This document shows positions 17,566 through 27,197 of a stretch of DNA of 64,000 nucleotides, in pieces. The notes below the pieces were generated by a model, which was not told where the DNA came from, searched no databases, and worked only from the letters and a program-made list of their open reading frames with translations. Source of the DNA: Pseudomonadota bacterium (GTDB lineage Bacteria > Desulfobacterota > Syntrophorhabdia > Syntrophorhabdales > Syntrophorhabdaceae); the NCBI GenBank assembly GCA_026388255.1, contig JAPLKC010000089.1, forward strand, positions 124,001 through 188,000, in the 5' to 3' direction. Each line of letters begins with the position of its first letter. Position 1 is the stretch's first letter. The position numbers and the translations under genes were made by a program.

Positions 17566-19033
17566 GCATATCATCTCTTGCCATTTCAATAAAGCAGGCG
17601 GCTATATCAGGATCAAACTGGCTGCCCTTGCATCGCTCGATTTCATTTAATGTATATTCCTTTTCAAGGGCTTTACGGTAAGGTCTGTTTGTGACCATGG
17701 CATCATAAGTATCACATACGGCAATTACACGTGAACAGATCGGTATTCCGTCATTGACCAATGTGTCAGGATAACCTCTTCCGTCATACCTTTCATGATG
17801 ACTTCTTATTATTTTTGCTTCTTTAGAAAGAATATCAAACCTGCTCAGGATCTCTTCGCCAAAAGCTGAATGAGATTTCATAATATTATATTCTTCGTCT
17901 GAAAGTGCGCCGGGTTTAAGCAGTATGGAATCAGGTACACCAATCTTGCCAAGATCATGGACAGGGCCTACAAATCTTAGCACATCCTTCTCGTAATCAG
18001 GCAGGTCCATTTTATCTGCTAAAAGCATAGTCATATCGGTAACTCTATGGCAGTGACTTTCAGTATACGAATCTCTTTTGTTAATAGCAGCAATAAGTGA
18101 CGTAAGGGTCTGGAAGACATTTTCGAAAAGGCTTTCATATAACATTCTGTTTTCAATTTGCGTAGAGGCTTTTTCCGCAATAAGCTTCAGAAAGAATATA
18201 TCGCTGTCCAGCAGATGATCATCTTTTCTCAAGCCGTTTCTTTTGCTGTCCACCATAATGAATCCTATGCACTCCCCTTTTATGTTAATCGGTAGATACA
18301 ACTCATTGTTTTTCGATAAATATTTCTTTTGAGAGCGAAGGTGTTCAAGAAAATCCCCTGATGCTGGAATTCTGCTTTCCAGCATGCTGCCATTATTGTT
18401 TGTTTTTTCCTTATAGAGAATCAATTCTTTATTCTTGCCATCAAAAATATAGTACCCACAAGATTTTACCTCCAAAGCATCGTAAACAATGTTAAGCATT
18501 TTTTCATATACATCGTTAAAGATAGTCAGTGAGTTAAATTGATTCGAAATCTGGTACATGGTTGTCAATTCTTTAATCTTCTTTTGTAATTCTCTGTTCA
18601 ATAACTCTATTTTCTTTTTATCTTCCAGGGTTTGATAAATATTTTCCTTTTCAATCAGCAGCGACCTTTCCCTTAACGCTCTTATGAGAACAAGCACCAG
18701 TTTATCAAATTCAAAGGGCTTTATAAGAAAATCGGAGGCGCCTTTTTTCATTGCTTCTACAACATAATTAGGGTTGTAGTAGCCTGTCACCATTACCACA
18801 GCAACAGTTGGATTGTTTATCTTTATTGTATCTAAAAGGGCAACACCGTTTGTGTCAGGCAGCCTTACATCGAGAATGACAACTTCAATATCATTTTTAT
18901 TAAGAAGCTCCATGGCTTCTTTGCCTGTAGAAGCAGCAAGAACACTGCAACCGTTTAATGTTAAAAAATCAGAAATGGCATCTACGATGTCAACATTATC
19001 ATCAACCAGTAATATTTTAGAACCTTCGATCAT
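17552..19033 (-). CDS. Response regulator with GAF-like and HD-GYP domains
   Basis: A 493-residue three-part protein. Residues 5-120 are a receiver with ILLVDDN and Asp55 in VVILDVRLPD. A coiled linker leads to a GAF-like domain (about 165-300). The HD-GYP domain follows (about 305-490), with RDSYTESHCHRV, VHDLGKIGVPD and HHERYDGRGYPD intact. HD-GYP proteins hydrolyse cyclic di-GMP to GMP using a metal pair. The stop overlaps the start region of the PilZ gene, so a c-di-GMP phosphodiesterase and a c-di-GMP receptor are made together ahead of the stator genes. Confidence 0.88.
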   Translation of the reverse strand: MIEGSKILLVDDNVDIVDAISDFLTLNGCSVLAASTGKEAMELLNKNDIEVVILDVRLPDTNGVALLDTIKINNPTVAVVMVTGYYNPNYVVEAMKKGASDFLIKPFEFDKLVLVLIRALRERSLLIEKENIYQTLEDKKKIELLNRELQKKIKELTTMYQISNQFNSLTIFNDVYEKMLNIVYDALEVKSCGYYIFDGKNKELILYKEKTNNNGSMLESRIPASGDFLEHLRSQKKYLSKNNELYLPINIKGECIGFIMVDSKRNGLRKDDHLLDSDIFFLKLIAEKASTQIENRMLYESLFENVFQTLTSLIAAINKRDSYTESHCHRVTDMTMLLADKMDLPDYEKDVLRFVGPVHDLGKIGVPDSILLKPGALSDEEYNIMKSHSAFGEEILSRFDILSKEAKIIRSHHERYDGRGYPDTLVNDGIPICSRVIAVCDTYDAMVTNRPYRKALEKEYTLNEIERCKGSQFDPDIAACFIEMARDDMHGKE

Positions 19034-19062
19034 GAAGAATCCTCTTTTTGCTTTTTCATCAT

Positions 19063-19632
19063 TTACTCGATCATTAAACGCCCTTTTACAAGTTTCTCCA
19101 AATTTTTTATCTCAGTGACAATCCTTTCGGTGTCATTTCCGGATTCAGATATTTCAACGTTTGAATCTGGTTTATTATGCTGTTTGTATCTTTCAATTTC
19201 ATCGTAAAATTTCTTTAATTTTTTAAATAATTCCATATTTGTTTTTACAAGAAATATTTTATCTTTCGCATTTTTAACAATAACCTTTAGCTCTTCCATT
19301 CTAAAAGGCTTTAAAATATAATCAAAAGCGCCTATCTTAATCGCCTCCACTGCGGTATCCAGAGAAGCATATCCTGTAATAATAATAAATTCTGTTATAT
19401 CATTGTTTTTTCTTATTTTTTTCATCAGATCAATGCCTGTCATCTCAGGCATATTCAAGTCCGTAATAATGAGATCATAGCGATTTTCTATATGACTCTT
19501 CAGGGCATCTTTGCCGTCACAGGCTACCTCAACAAAATCGCCGTTGTCACTGAGATACTCTTTTATGATTGATCTTAGGTCATTGTTGTCATCAACAATA
19601 AGTATTCTAAATATATCATCTTTTTTACTCAT
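19063..19632 (-). CDS. Response regulator, receiver plus coiled-coil tail
   Basis: Residues 7-125 form a receiver with ILIVDDN, Asp58 in LIITDLNMP, the T/S site in IITGYASLDT and lysine in YILKPF, so it should be phosphorylated normally. The last 60 residues are charged and helical (FKKLKKFYDEIERYKQHN) with no DNA-binding or enzymatic domain. It is thus a single-domain regulator with an extension, likely signalling by protein contacts. It sits between the 68-residue ORF and the HD-GYP gene in the mot operon. The partner kinase is not in the neighbourhood. Confidence 0.82.
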   Translation of the reverse strand: MSKKDDIFRILIVDDNNDLRSIIKEYLSDNGDFVEVACDGKDALKSHIENRYDLIITDLNMPEMTGIDLMKKIRKNNDITEFIIITGYASLDTAVEAIKIGAFDYILKPFRMEELKVIVKNAKDKIFLVKTNMELFKKLKKFYDEIERYKQHNKPDSNVEISESGNDTERIVTEIKNLEKLVKGRLMIE

Positions 19633-19831
19633 ATCTTTTCAGTCTTTCGGTCATTTGCTCACCTATCCTGTCATACAGCATCTTTTTCATACCCTCTTCA
19701 GATATCATGACATTATCTTCGTGTATCGGGCTACCGTTTGTGGGTTCTTCTTCGACGCATTTTGCCTTAACCTTCATATTCCTCATATAAGTCTTTATTA
19801 CGCTGCTTATCTGGTAGTTTGATATTGTCAT
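19625..19831 (-). CDS. Small conserved-looking protein of the motility operon
   Basis: This 68-residue protein is the first gene behind the sigma-28 promoter at 19849-19875 and overlaps the response regulator gene by eight bases. It contains DNVMISEEGMKKML, which loosely resembles the VxIS-x-x-A segment of FlgM, but the protein is too short and lacks the rest of the FlgM C-terminal helices. It has no membrane segment. The function is unknown to me; its position suggests a regulator or chaperone for the motor genes. Confidence 0.55.
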   Translation of the reverse strand: MTISNYQISSVIKTYMRNMKVKAKCVEEEPTNGSPIHEDNVMISEEGMKKMLYDRIGEQMTERLKRYE

Positions 19832-19848
19832 AATATTCTCTATTAAGC

Positions 19849-19875
19849 TTATCGGGTAGGGGATTTAAAACTTAA
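19849..19875 (-). promoter_or_regulatory. Sigma-28 (FliA) promoter of the mot/c-di-GMP operon
   Basis: Minus strand: TTAAGTTT (19868-19875), an 11-base spacer, CCCGATAA (19849-19856). The FliA consensus is TAAAGTTT-N11-GCCGATAA, so each box has one mismatch and the spacing is exact. Transcription would start near 19842, about 11 bases before the ATG of the 68-residue ORF. Confidence 0.8.
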
Positions 19876-19881
19876 GGGAAA

Positions 19882-20208
19882 TTAACCTTTTTTTTCAAAA
19901 AAAACAGGTAATGGAGGGAAGGGAAATTTTGGTGAGTATTTTTTTGTTGCTGCTTTATTTTTTGAAAGTTTATCCATCTCAATTAACAGCTTTTTACGCT
20001 CATTTTCCAATATTTTTAGAATTTTAGTCTCTTTTGAGAGATATTCCTCGGCTACTTCTGAAATATTTACATCGTCCTTCATCAAGTATTCGACTGAGCT
20101 ATTTCTTTCCAGAAGATCTTCAATTAATTTATCTATGTTGTCTTCAAGTAATGCCTTCTCCGTCAATTCAACAAAAGCTTTTCTCTTATCATTATCCATC
20201 GGCTTCAT
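19882..20208 (-). CDS. Small helical protein, possibly FliT/FlgN-like
   Basis: The 108-residue product is almost all charged helix (LLEDNIDKLIEDLLERN, EEYLSKETKILKILENERKK) with a proline-rich C-terminal tail. This pattern and size resemble FliT/FlgN-type flagellar export chaperones, but no sequence motif is diagnostic and a separate FlgN-like gene exists at 51999. AAGGA lies six bases before the ATG. It ends just upstream of the sigma-28 promoter of the mot operon and begins after the giant glycosyltransferase gene on the same strand. Confidence 0.5.
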   Translation of the reverse strand: MKPMDNDKRKAFVELTEKALLEDNIDKLIEDLLERNSSVEYLMKDDVNISEVAEEYLSKETKILKILENERKKLLIEMDKLSKNKAATKKYSPKFPFPPLPVFFEKKG

Positions 20209-20401
20209 CTTGATCCTTTTATCGCACTTTTTAGTGTTTTATTAAGGCAAATATCCGGGGTAATATAAATGCAATCCCTATTTTATTACCCTGCAAATCA
20301 TGGCACTTATTTCTTTCCTCTTATCTATGAAAAATTCATCAAAATAAAAAATATTCTGAATAGTAATATTCATATAATATGACATTTCTTACAAAAACAT
20401 A

Positions 20402-23400
20402 CTAAAGTATGTTTTGTTTAGCATATTCATTGTCAGGTTCTATTTCCAGCACTTTGTTCAAATATAAATGTGCATCCTTTTCAAGTCCGGCTTGCGAACA
20501 CAACCGGGCCATAACAAGCAATACCTCGACATCATCAGGGTATCTTTCAAGTATATTCCGATAGTATTCTACAGCTTCTTCTATTTTTCCCATTTGCAAA
20601 TAAACATCGGCAATATTCTTTTTATAGTCAATATTCTCAGGGTCAAGCTTGACAGCCTGCTGCAAATGATAAATTGCCTTTTCGATATTCTCCTGCTGGA
20701 AATATAGGACGCCGATATCGTTATGGACTTCTGGATTGTCTTTGTCTATCTCAAGGATTATTTCAAATTGTCTGATTGCCAAATCAGTTTTTCCCTTCTC
20801 TTGTAGTAAAACAGCTTGTTTATAAAGGTTTTCTATTATTTCTTTCTCATTGCATGTAGCTTCACTTACATCATTCTTCTCATTTATTTTTCTCTCAAAT
20901 ATATCTTCTGATGAATCTTCTGATTTATCTTTTCTTTCTTGAAGATTATCTAACATATTTAAAATTTTATGGTTTTTTGGTTGTTCGGGACGGGTTGACA
21001 AAACACAATTTCTCGCCTCTTCCAGAGCACCCATTGATATACAGATTTTCGTCAATAGTGCATAAGTAGGAGCAAAATCTTTATCTATTTCAAAAATACG
21101 TTTTAAATATGCTATTGCCTGAGTTATTTGGGACTCTTTAACAGCAATAATCGCTAATTTATAGAGTGGCTGGACTGAAGAAGGGTTAACCTCAAGATCA
21201 TGCAAGCATATTTTTTTCGCATCCTGGAAATTGCCTCGCTCAATTAATTCATCCATCGGCAAACATGCTTTTTGTGTGTTAACAGAAGATTCTCTTTCAA
21301 ACTTTTCTAGAATTTCGAGCAGATCTGGCTCTTTCCTCAATGGAAGCATTGCAGAAATGAGGTCATGGTCTAATCCAAAGATCTTCATTACTGTTTTAAT
21401 CTCTTCTAACGATTCTTTATGCTTGGACTGTTGCATTAAAACATCTATGAGAAATAAAGCTATTTTTTTATTATGTGGGAAAAGTTGTCTTGCATTGCGC
21501 AAAGCATATTCAGCCCTTTCAAATGCCTTGAGACTGCTTGCAACCGAATGAAAAGCAATCAGAATCTCGTTGACCGCTGGCGAAAGGATAAAGCTTCTTT
21601 CCAAAAGCTGAAGAGCTTCCTCGGAACGTCCTTCTTTCCATTTTATTAGCCCAAGGTTTTTATATGGTTCGCCATATCCCGGGTCAAGTCTGATCGCCTC
21701 TTTAAAAAGCTGTTCAGCCACATTAACGTCACCGCTTTTGTAAACCAGTAAGCCATTCAGGTTTATTGCAGAGACATAGTCAGGCGCTATCGAAAGAAGC
21801 CGGTTTACATATATATCAGCCTCGCTATCCAAACCAAGACCTTCTTTGATATACCCGGTATATTCAATGCTCTTCAGCTCATTCTTCATCGGCTCGGGCA
21901 TAGACTCAATTACCCGAAAGGCGTCAGAGAATCTTTTTGACTCGATGAACATCCGGGCAAGCTCATAATAAAGTTCTTTCTCATCCGGCACAATCTTGAT
22001 GTACTCAATGAGTGCTTCCGCGGCCTTATCTATTAGACCATCATGGTAAAATTGAACCGCGGCCTCGGTCGCCTTAAAGGCTGACAATTTCTTCCAAAGG
22101 ACGCTTTGAGCATCAAGGTGCCACTTATTTTCTATTTTCGTCATATTTTCAGCCCAGGTTGTGTTGCAACCCGGCTCGCTGCCTGCAAGGCTACCCTTTC
22201 CGGTATGGTAAACAAACACATCGCCTACGATATAGTTTTTGTGTCCCTCCAGTGCCGCCCTCAGACAAAAATCGTCACATTCAAGACCGGCGGCGCCGAA
22301 GCTTTCATCGAACAGCCCTATCCTCTCTATTAATGCACCCTTAAATAACATGCACATCCCCGGAATTTGTCGTATCGGAATCCGTTGATTGCGGTAGCCC
22401 TCGCGGAGCTTTTTTGCATATTCATTAATATGGTCCACAGAAAGGGAATAACTTGAAATAACCTCCTGGAGACCGCCGATGCGGTTTGTCATGGGCCCAA
22501 CAATACCTGCATCCGGAGCACTTTTTAAGCAGTCGAGTAGCCCGGCGAGCCAGTCAGCGGTCACTACCACATTGTCGCTCAAAAGGAGGATATATTCTCC
22601 CTTAGCCGCCTTTATGCCCTGATTGTTTTCCTTCGCAAAACCGAGATCCGTGGGGTTCTCGACATATTTTGCGATCTTTCCTTCATGCACAAGCTTTTTT
22701 GCCCATTTCAGAACCTTAGGCGATGAACCATGAGTTATGAGTATAATCTCGTGGGGCTCAGGAGTATACTCTTTGATGTTTTGAAGACACTTTTTGGCTG
22801 GCTCAAGGTCCGTGGATGTACAAAGAATGATGGAAACCAAGCCTGCTATTGGCTGTTTCAACCCATTCCCGGTAGTTTGTTCGGACTGTATCATTTTTTC
22901 AATTATTCCAACAGAGGCCAGCGGAATATAATATTGCGACAAATCGCTTGTGCTTATATTGACGTTATAGGTAGCGCCATAGGGTAAGCTTTGCGGCAGC
23001 TTCCACTTTCTCTTAAATATCACCCAATTACGCTCCAGGCTTTGCCGATAATCAATCCCTGCGCCCTTGAAGGTTTGGCTGCCTGTATGGTGGACAAAGG
23101 CATCCAGTGCAATTCGGGCTTTGTAGCCGGTTGCTGCCGCTCGAAAACAAAAATCGTCATCTTCAAAATTGCCGCTGCCGAATTGTTCGTCCAATCCGCC
23201 GATCCGGTCGATCACTTCTCGTTTGGCCAATAAACAAAACCCAACGACCCTGTAAAACTCCATGGTTTGCCCCTTATGTGCAGCCGACCACTTTTTGGCA
23301 AAGTGATGCATTTTTTCAAGACTGCGGTAAGAAGCCTCCTTGACTTGCTGTGGTCCTGAAACATAGTTAGAAACCGGACCGACGATACCCACTTTCGGAT

Positions 23401-26400
23401 ACCGTTCAAACACCGATAACATACGAGCCAGCCAGCCCCTGGTCACAACGGTGTCATTGTTAAGAAGCAGCAGATAACCTCCCTTGGCCACGGCAAGACC
23501 CTGGTTATTACCAGCCGCAAAACCAAGGTTCTCTTTGTTGGCAATCACTCGAACGTTATTGTGATCATATGCATATTTTCTTAAATAGTCCGGTGTACCG
23601 TCTGTAGAACCATTGTCTACAAGAATCAGTTCGTGGGTTTCCGGTGTGTACTGTTCGATACTATGCAAGCAGTGCTTGGTATGCTCGAGCTGATTCAAGG
23701 TAAGGATGATGATGGAAACAAGGTGTGGTTGGATGTAGGGTGTTGTTGGCATTAGCAGATTTTCTCGTAATAATGGGGCGCTGTAGGGTCGTATTTTCCC
23801 AGATTCGGTCATTACCATAGACCCATTTTCATTTAAAACAATATCGGGCTTGATCTTACCGAGCCATTTTTTGTGTAATCTTGCAATATTATCTCGGGCT
23901 TTGATAAATCGTTCTGGTCCGCTTTGAGATTCATAATGGATAACAACACTTGCTGGCTGATAAACAAGTTTTTTTCCTTGTTCTCCGAGCTTAAAACACA
24001 GGTCGATATCCTCATAGCCGTTCCAGTATTTTTCATCAAACCCGCCTATCTTTTTAAAATCAGCTTTGTTGATTAAGACACAAGCGGCAGTCAGCGCCTG
24101 ATATTGTGTGGTCTTATTCGCCTCCGGTGCCTCTGCCGGTTTGTTAACATGATTATTTCTTGCTTGCAGCGGATCTTTATTTTTTCGGTCATCAACAATT
24201 ATAACACCACCGTGTTGAATGGTTCCGCGGGAATAGAGGAGCTTGCTTCCTACGGCAGCAACAGAGGCGTCCTTTTCGGCGACATGCAGAAGTGGTTCCA
24301 GCCATCCTTTTCTAACTTCAGTGTCATTGTTGAGGAATAGGAGATAAGTGCCTTGAGCGGCATCGGCACCCTGGTTACAAGCTTTAGCAAAACCAAAATT
24401 CTGCTTGTTTTCGAGCAACTTGTAGTTTTTGTTCTCCTCAACAAGTCCTTTCAGCCACGGAACTGTGTTGTCTGTTGACCCATTATCCACAAAGATGATT
24501 TCATGAGGTTCCGGAGTGTGCATTTGCAGGCTCTTCACGCATTTCTTTGTGAATTCAAGCTTATTAAAAGTCAGGATAATTATTGAAGTCATTCCGCCAA
24601 TTGCTTCTTGTTGGCAATGAAGCATCGGCTGCAAAGGATTATCTGGATCCGTATTATGCCCCAGAAGCATCGTTTTTTCTCCGATAAAGTTGTTATCTGT
24701 TTGGGAACGAAAACTGGCGTGGGTTGGACTGAACCATGTGATGCCCCACAGTTCTTCAGGGGGAGGCACATTGCCTGGCCCATAGTGTGCTACTAACTTG
24801 GCGTAGAGGCGATCAGTGCTTTCTTGAACCAGATCGTTTGTTTTGGCAAATTCTTCAGTTTTGAAACTAACCTGGCCCTCGTGGTAGATAAAAGTATCGG
24901 TGGCAACCAGTAACCTGTAGCCAAACCGGCGCAGCCGCCAGGAAATATCCAGATTGTCGTTACCCGGTAAGAGGTCTTCGTCCAGTAACCCCACTTCGTT
25001 GAGCGCCTGGCGCGATAGCACCATGCAAAAACCCATGAGGAGTCTGGTCTCTACGCTTTGACCCCGGTTACAATCAAGCAGGGTTAACAAGGTAGCGAGG
25101 TCAAATTCTTTTGGGCTGTCCTTAGGCAGATAAGGTTGGAATTTTTGTAAACCGTCTACGTAGTCGAAGGTGGGGCCAACCGCGCCAATGGCGGGGGTAA
25201 AGTGAGGCAACAATTTATTCAACCAATCAGGGGTAACAAAGGAATCGGGATTGAGCAAAACCACATAATCCGATTGGGTAGCGCGGACACCCTGATTACA
25301 GGCGGCAGAGTAACCCAGGTTGTTGTTATTAAGAATGGTTGTGATACGATTTCCATATCCGGCCAGAATGGCTCGTGTATTATCAATGGATGCATTATCA
25401 ACAACGATCACCTCAAATGGCTGCCGCGTACAAGCAAAGATGCTGTTTAAGTAAGCCTTCAGGGTTTTCGCCGAATTACAAGTGACCGTAATGATACTAA
25501 CCGAGGGTAGCTCATTACGGGGTAATTCCTTTCTGGCCTCCTCCATACGTTGACAAAATTCGTCCGCATCCAACTCTTGACTTCTGATCAGATGGTTTCG
25601 TGCCGTGAGGAGGACAACCGCCCAGTTAGTCCAACGGCTCACTGCTTCCATGTATTCTGTTCGGTTGGTTAAGAATAAACCATTGTCATAGGAATCTTTG
25701 GTGATATGCCACCATTGGGTCGTTCCATCGATTTGCGTTTGAATTCGTTGCTGCTCCTGTCCCTGATGTAATCGAAAAAAACTGAGGGTTTCAGAGATGT
25801 AGACGCATCGTCTGTTTGCGATTATCCTCAACCAGCTTGCAACATCGGCAATATGCGTATAAACTCTACCTAAGTAATAACCAAGGCCAGGAGACATATC
25901 CTCTACCTTAAAAAGGACAGTTGTTGGTTCCCCGATGAAGTTGAGTTGATTTTTCAAAACAAAATTCCCCAGGTCATTCCCGTTCAGGATGGTATCTTGC
26001 TCGAAGAGTTTCTGGGTGGCGGCAATAGGAGCGAGATAGGCACCTGTTTCATTAATTAATTGTCGGCAAGAGGTAACCAGGCCTATGTTCTCATACTCAA
26101 GAAAGTAATGCATCATTTTCACGGTTTTATCAGGATGGAAAAGATCGTCATCCAATAAATAACTGCGGTATTCACCGGTTTCCAGTTCTAGGCATTTTTC
26201 CCAGTTTTCGCCTACTGACATACCTTTTTTTCTGTAGTATTTAATCTTAGAGTGTTTTTCCAAATATGGCTCAATCATTTGTCTGCTGGCTTCGTCGTCT
26301 CCGTTGTCACTGACGATGATCTCAGTATTCCTATAGGTCTGCTTGAGCGCAGTATTGAGCGCAAGCTCAAGATAGTGGGGGCGATTGTGGGTTGGAATAA

Positions 26401-27082
26401 GGATACTGACGAGAGGAAAAAGGTCTTTTGAATATTCATCAAGAAATTGGTTTCGACCTGCCTCATCTTCGCTTTTTAAGACAAAGAGCTTTTCATTATA
26501 ACAACACCAAGGTTCTGCTAGTTGCGGCACAGCAACCGTATATCCGGCCCGCTCCATTTCCAGGACTTGAGCAAGCTCGGCATAAAGTTGTGAGTCAAAC
26601 AAATCTTCCCGCCAGGGAACATCACGCTGAGTTGCCAGAAGCATTCCGTCAAGGGCACGTACTTTCTCGTATTCGCCCGTAATCTTCGCAAAGATCTTTA
26701 ACTCATGCGGATCTTTCTGATTTTCGTAAACTTTCCCGCATTTATAGTTCGAATCCCACCAAACTCCATTTGTTGGAATTGTTTTTGAACCGAGCACCCC
26801 AATCATACCAAGACAGGGTTGATCTTTAAACAATTTGATTAGGTCAAGCAAAAAGTTCTTATGAATGATCATCGTTTCCTGATGAAGATAGACTTTATAT
26901 TTCGCTTCTGTTGTTTTTACCGCCAGATTGTAAGAAGCTGCAAGGTTGCTGACATTTTGGAGTACAATTCTCTCAATTTCAAGTCCCTCCGGTACGCGAA
27001 GTTCATCAAGATGCTTAAGGCACGCTTGATACACCTGTTCATCCTTGACCCAGGTTATGAAAGCGATTTTGTTATCATTCAC
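20402..27082 (-). CDS. Giant multi-module glycosyltransferase with TPR tail (2226 residues)
   Basis: Start is GTG at 27080-27082 with AGGAGG six bases upstream. Residues 1-205 resemble the StrF-type glycosyltransferase-like family (YNLAVKTTEAKYKVYLHQE). Five GT2 modules follow: about 222-510 (SILIPTHN, SDNGDD, LLDDDLF), 525-765 (VVDNASID, LLNPDSF), 832-1075 (FVDNGSTDN, LFLNNDT), 1122-1360 (LVDNGSTDG, LLLLNNDT) and 1415-1655. In the fifth the nucleotide-binding VDNGSTD is ITHGSSP and the NNDT metal site is SDNV, so it is probably inactive. Modules three to five share a linker before the motif (TPEPHEII), suggesting tandem duplication. Residues 1672-2226 are TPR repeats. No membrane segment. 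As last gene of the island it probably assembles a glycan, perhaps on flagellin. Confidence 0.85.
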   Translation of the reverse strand: MNDNKIAFITWVKDEQVYQACLKHLDELRVPEGLEIERIVLQNVSNLAASYNLAVKTTEAKYKVYLHQETMIIHKNFLLDLIKLFKDQPCLGMIGVLGSKTIPTNGVWWDSNYKCGKVYENQKDPHELKIFAKITGEYEKVRALDGMLLATQRDVPWREDLFDSQLYAELAQVLEMERAGYTVAVPQLAEPWCCYNEKLFVLKSEDEAGRNQFLDEYSKDLFPLVSILIPTHNRPHYLELALNTALKQTYRNTEIIVSDNGDDEASRQMIEPYLEKHSKIKYYRKKGMSVGENWEKCLELETGEYRSYLLDDDLFHPDKTVKMMHYFLEYENIGLVTSCRQLINETGAYLAPIAATQKLFEQDTILNGNDLGNFVLKNQLNFIGEPTTVLFKVEDMSPGLGYYLGRVYTHIADVASWLRIIANRRCVYISETLSFFRLHQGQEQQRIQTQIDGTTQWWHITKDSYDNGLFLTNRTEYMEAVSRWTNWAVVLLTARNHLIRSQELDADEFCQRMEEARKELPRNELPSVSIITVTCNSAKTLKAYLNSIFACTRQPFEVIVVDNASIDNTRAILAGYGNRITTILNNNNLGYSAACNQGVRATQSDYVVLLNPDSFVTPDWLNKLLPHFTPAIGAVGPTFDYVDGLQKFQPYLPKDSPKEFDLATLLTLLDCNRGQSVETRLLMGFCMVLSRQALNEVGLLDEDLLPGNDNLDISWRLRRFGYRLLVATDTFIYHEGQVSFKTEEFAKTNDLVQESTDRLYAKLVAHYGPGNVPPPEELWGITWFSPTHASFRSQTDNNFIGEKTMLLGHNTDPDNPLQPMLHCQQEAIGGMTSIIILTFNKLEFTKKCVKSLQMHTPEPHEIIFVDNGSTDNTVPWLKGLVEENKNYKLLENKQNFGFAKACNQGADAAQGTYLLFLNNDTEVRKGWLEPLLHVAEKDASVAAVGSKLLYSRGTIQHGGVIIVDDRKNKDPLQARNNHVNKPAEAPEANKTTQYQALTAACVLINKADFKKIGGFDEKYWNGYEDIDLCFKLGEQGKKLVYQPASVVIHYESQSGPERFIKARDNIARLHKKWLGKIKPDIVLNENGSMVMTESGKIRPYSAPLLRENLLMPTTPYIQPHLVSIIILTLNQLEHTKHCLHSIEQYTPETHELILVDNGSTDGTPDYLRKYAYDHNNVRVIANKENLGFAAGNNQGLAVAKGGYLLLLNNDTVVTRGWLARMLSVFERYPKVGIVGPVSNYVSGPQQVKEASYRSLEKMHHFAKKWSAAHKGQTMEFYRVVGFCLLAKREVIDRIGGLDEQFGSGNFEDDDFCFRAAATGYKARIALDAFVHHTGSQTFKGAGIDYRQSLERNWVIFKRKWKLPQSLPYGATYNVNISTSDLSQYYIPLASVGIIEKMIQSEQTTGNGLKQPIAGLVSIILCTSTDLEPAKKCLQNIKEYTPEPHEIILITHGSSPKVLKWAKKLVHEGKIAKYVENPTDLGFAKENNQGIKAAKGEYILLLSDNVVVTADWLAGLLDCLKSAPDAGIVGPMTNRIGGLQEVISSYSLSVDHINEYAKKLREGYRNQRIPIRQIPGMCMLFKGALIERIGLFDESFGAAGLECDDFCLRAALEGHKNYIVGDVFVYHTGKGSLAGSEPGCNTTWAENMTKIENKWHLDAQSVLWKKLSAFKATEAAVQFYHDGLIDKAAEALIEYIKIVPDEKELYYELARMFIESKRFSDAFRVIESMPEPMKNELKSIEYTGYIKEGLGLDSEADIYVNRLLSIAPDYVSAINLNGLLVYKSGDVNVAEQLFKEAIRLDPGYGEPYKNLGLIKWKEGRSEEALQLLERSFILSPAVNEILIAFHSVASSLKAFERAEYALRNARQLFPHNKKIALFLIDVLMQQSKHKESLEEIKTVMKIFGLDHDLISAMLPLRKEPDLLEILEKFERESSVNTQKACLPMDELIERGNFQDAKKICLHDLEVNPSSVQPLYKLAIIAVKESQITQAIAYLKRIFEIDKDFAPTYALLTKICISMGALEEARNCVLSTRPEQPKNHKILNMLDNLQERKDKSEDSSEDIFERKINEKNDVSEATCNEKEIIENLYKQAVLLQEKGKTDLAIRQFEIILEIDKDNPEVHNDIGVLYFQQENIEKAIYHLQQAVKLDPENIDYKKNIADVYLQMGKIEEAVEYYRNILERYPDDVEVLLVMARLCSQAGLEKDAHLYLNKVLEIEPDNEYAKQNIL

Positions 27083-27107
27083 TTAAATCCTCCTATGCGC
27101 ATCTGGT

Positions 27108-27128
27108 GGGAAAAATGTGTTTTTTCCC
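27108..27128. other. Perfect 8-bp inverted repeat before the giant glycosyltransferase gene
   Basis: GGGAAAAA (27108-27115), a five-base loop, TTTTTCCC (27121-27128). It lies in the 115-base gap between the HAD gene stop and the giant gene, 26 bases before the GTG start. It could weaken or time expression of the last gene, or bind a protein; no T run follows it in the minus-strand direction. Confidence 0.45.
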
Positions 27129-27197
27129 ATATACCTCTATCCGCATTCTTCCTTGAGTTATTCACTGAAATCCTAATATTATTCTACTTGCGGACAA

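Noticed and set aside
20219-20245. Possible sigma-28 promoter (TTAA-N15-TGCGATAA) before the FliT-like gene
   Set aside because: The -10 has two mismatches and would start transcription about four bases before the ATG, inside the ribosome site.
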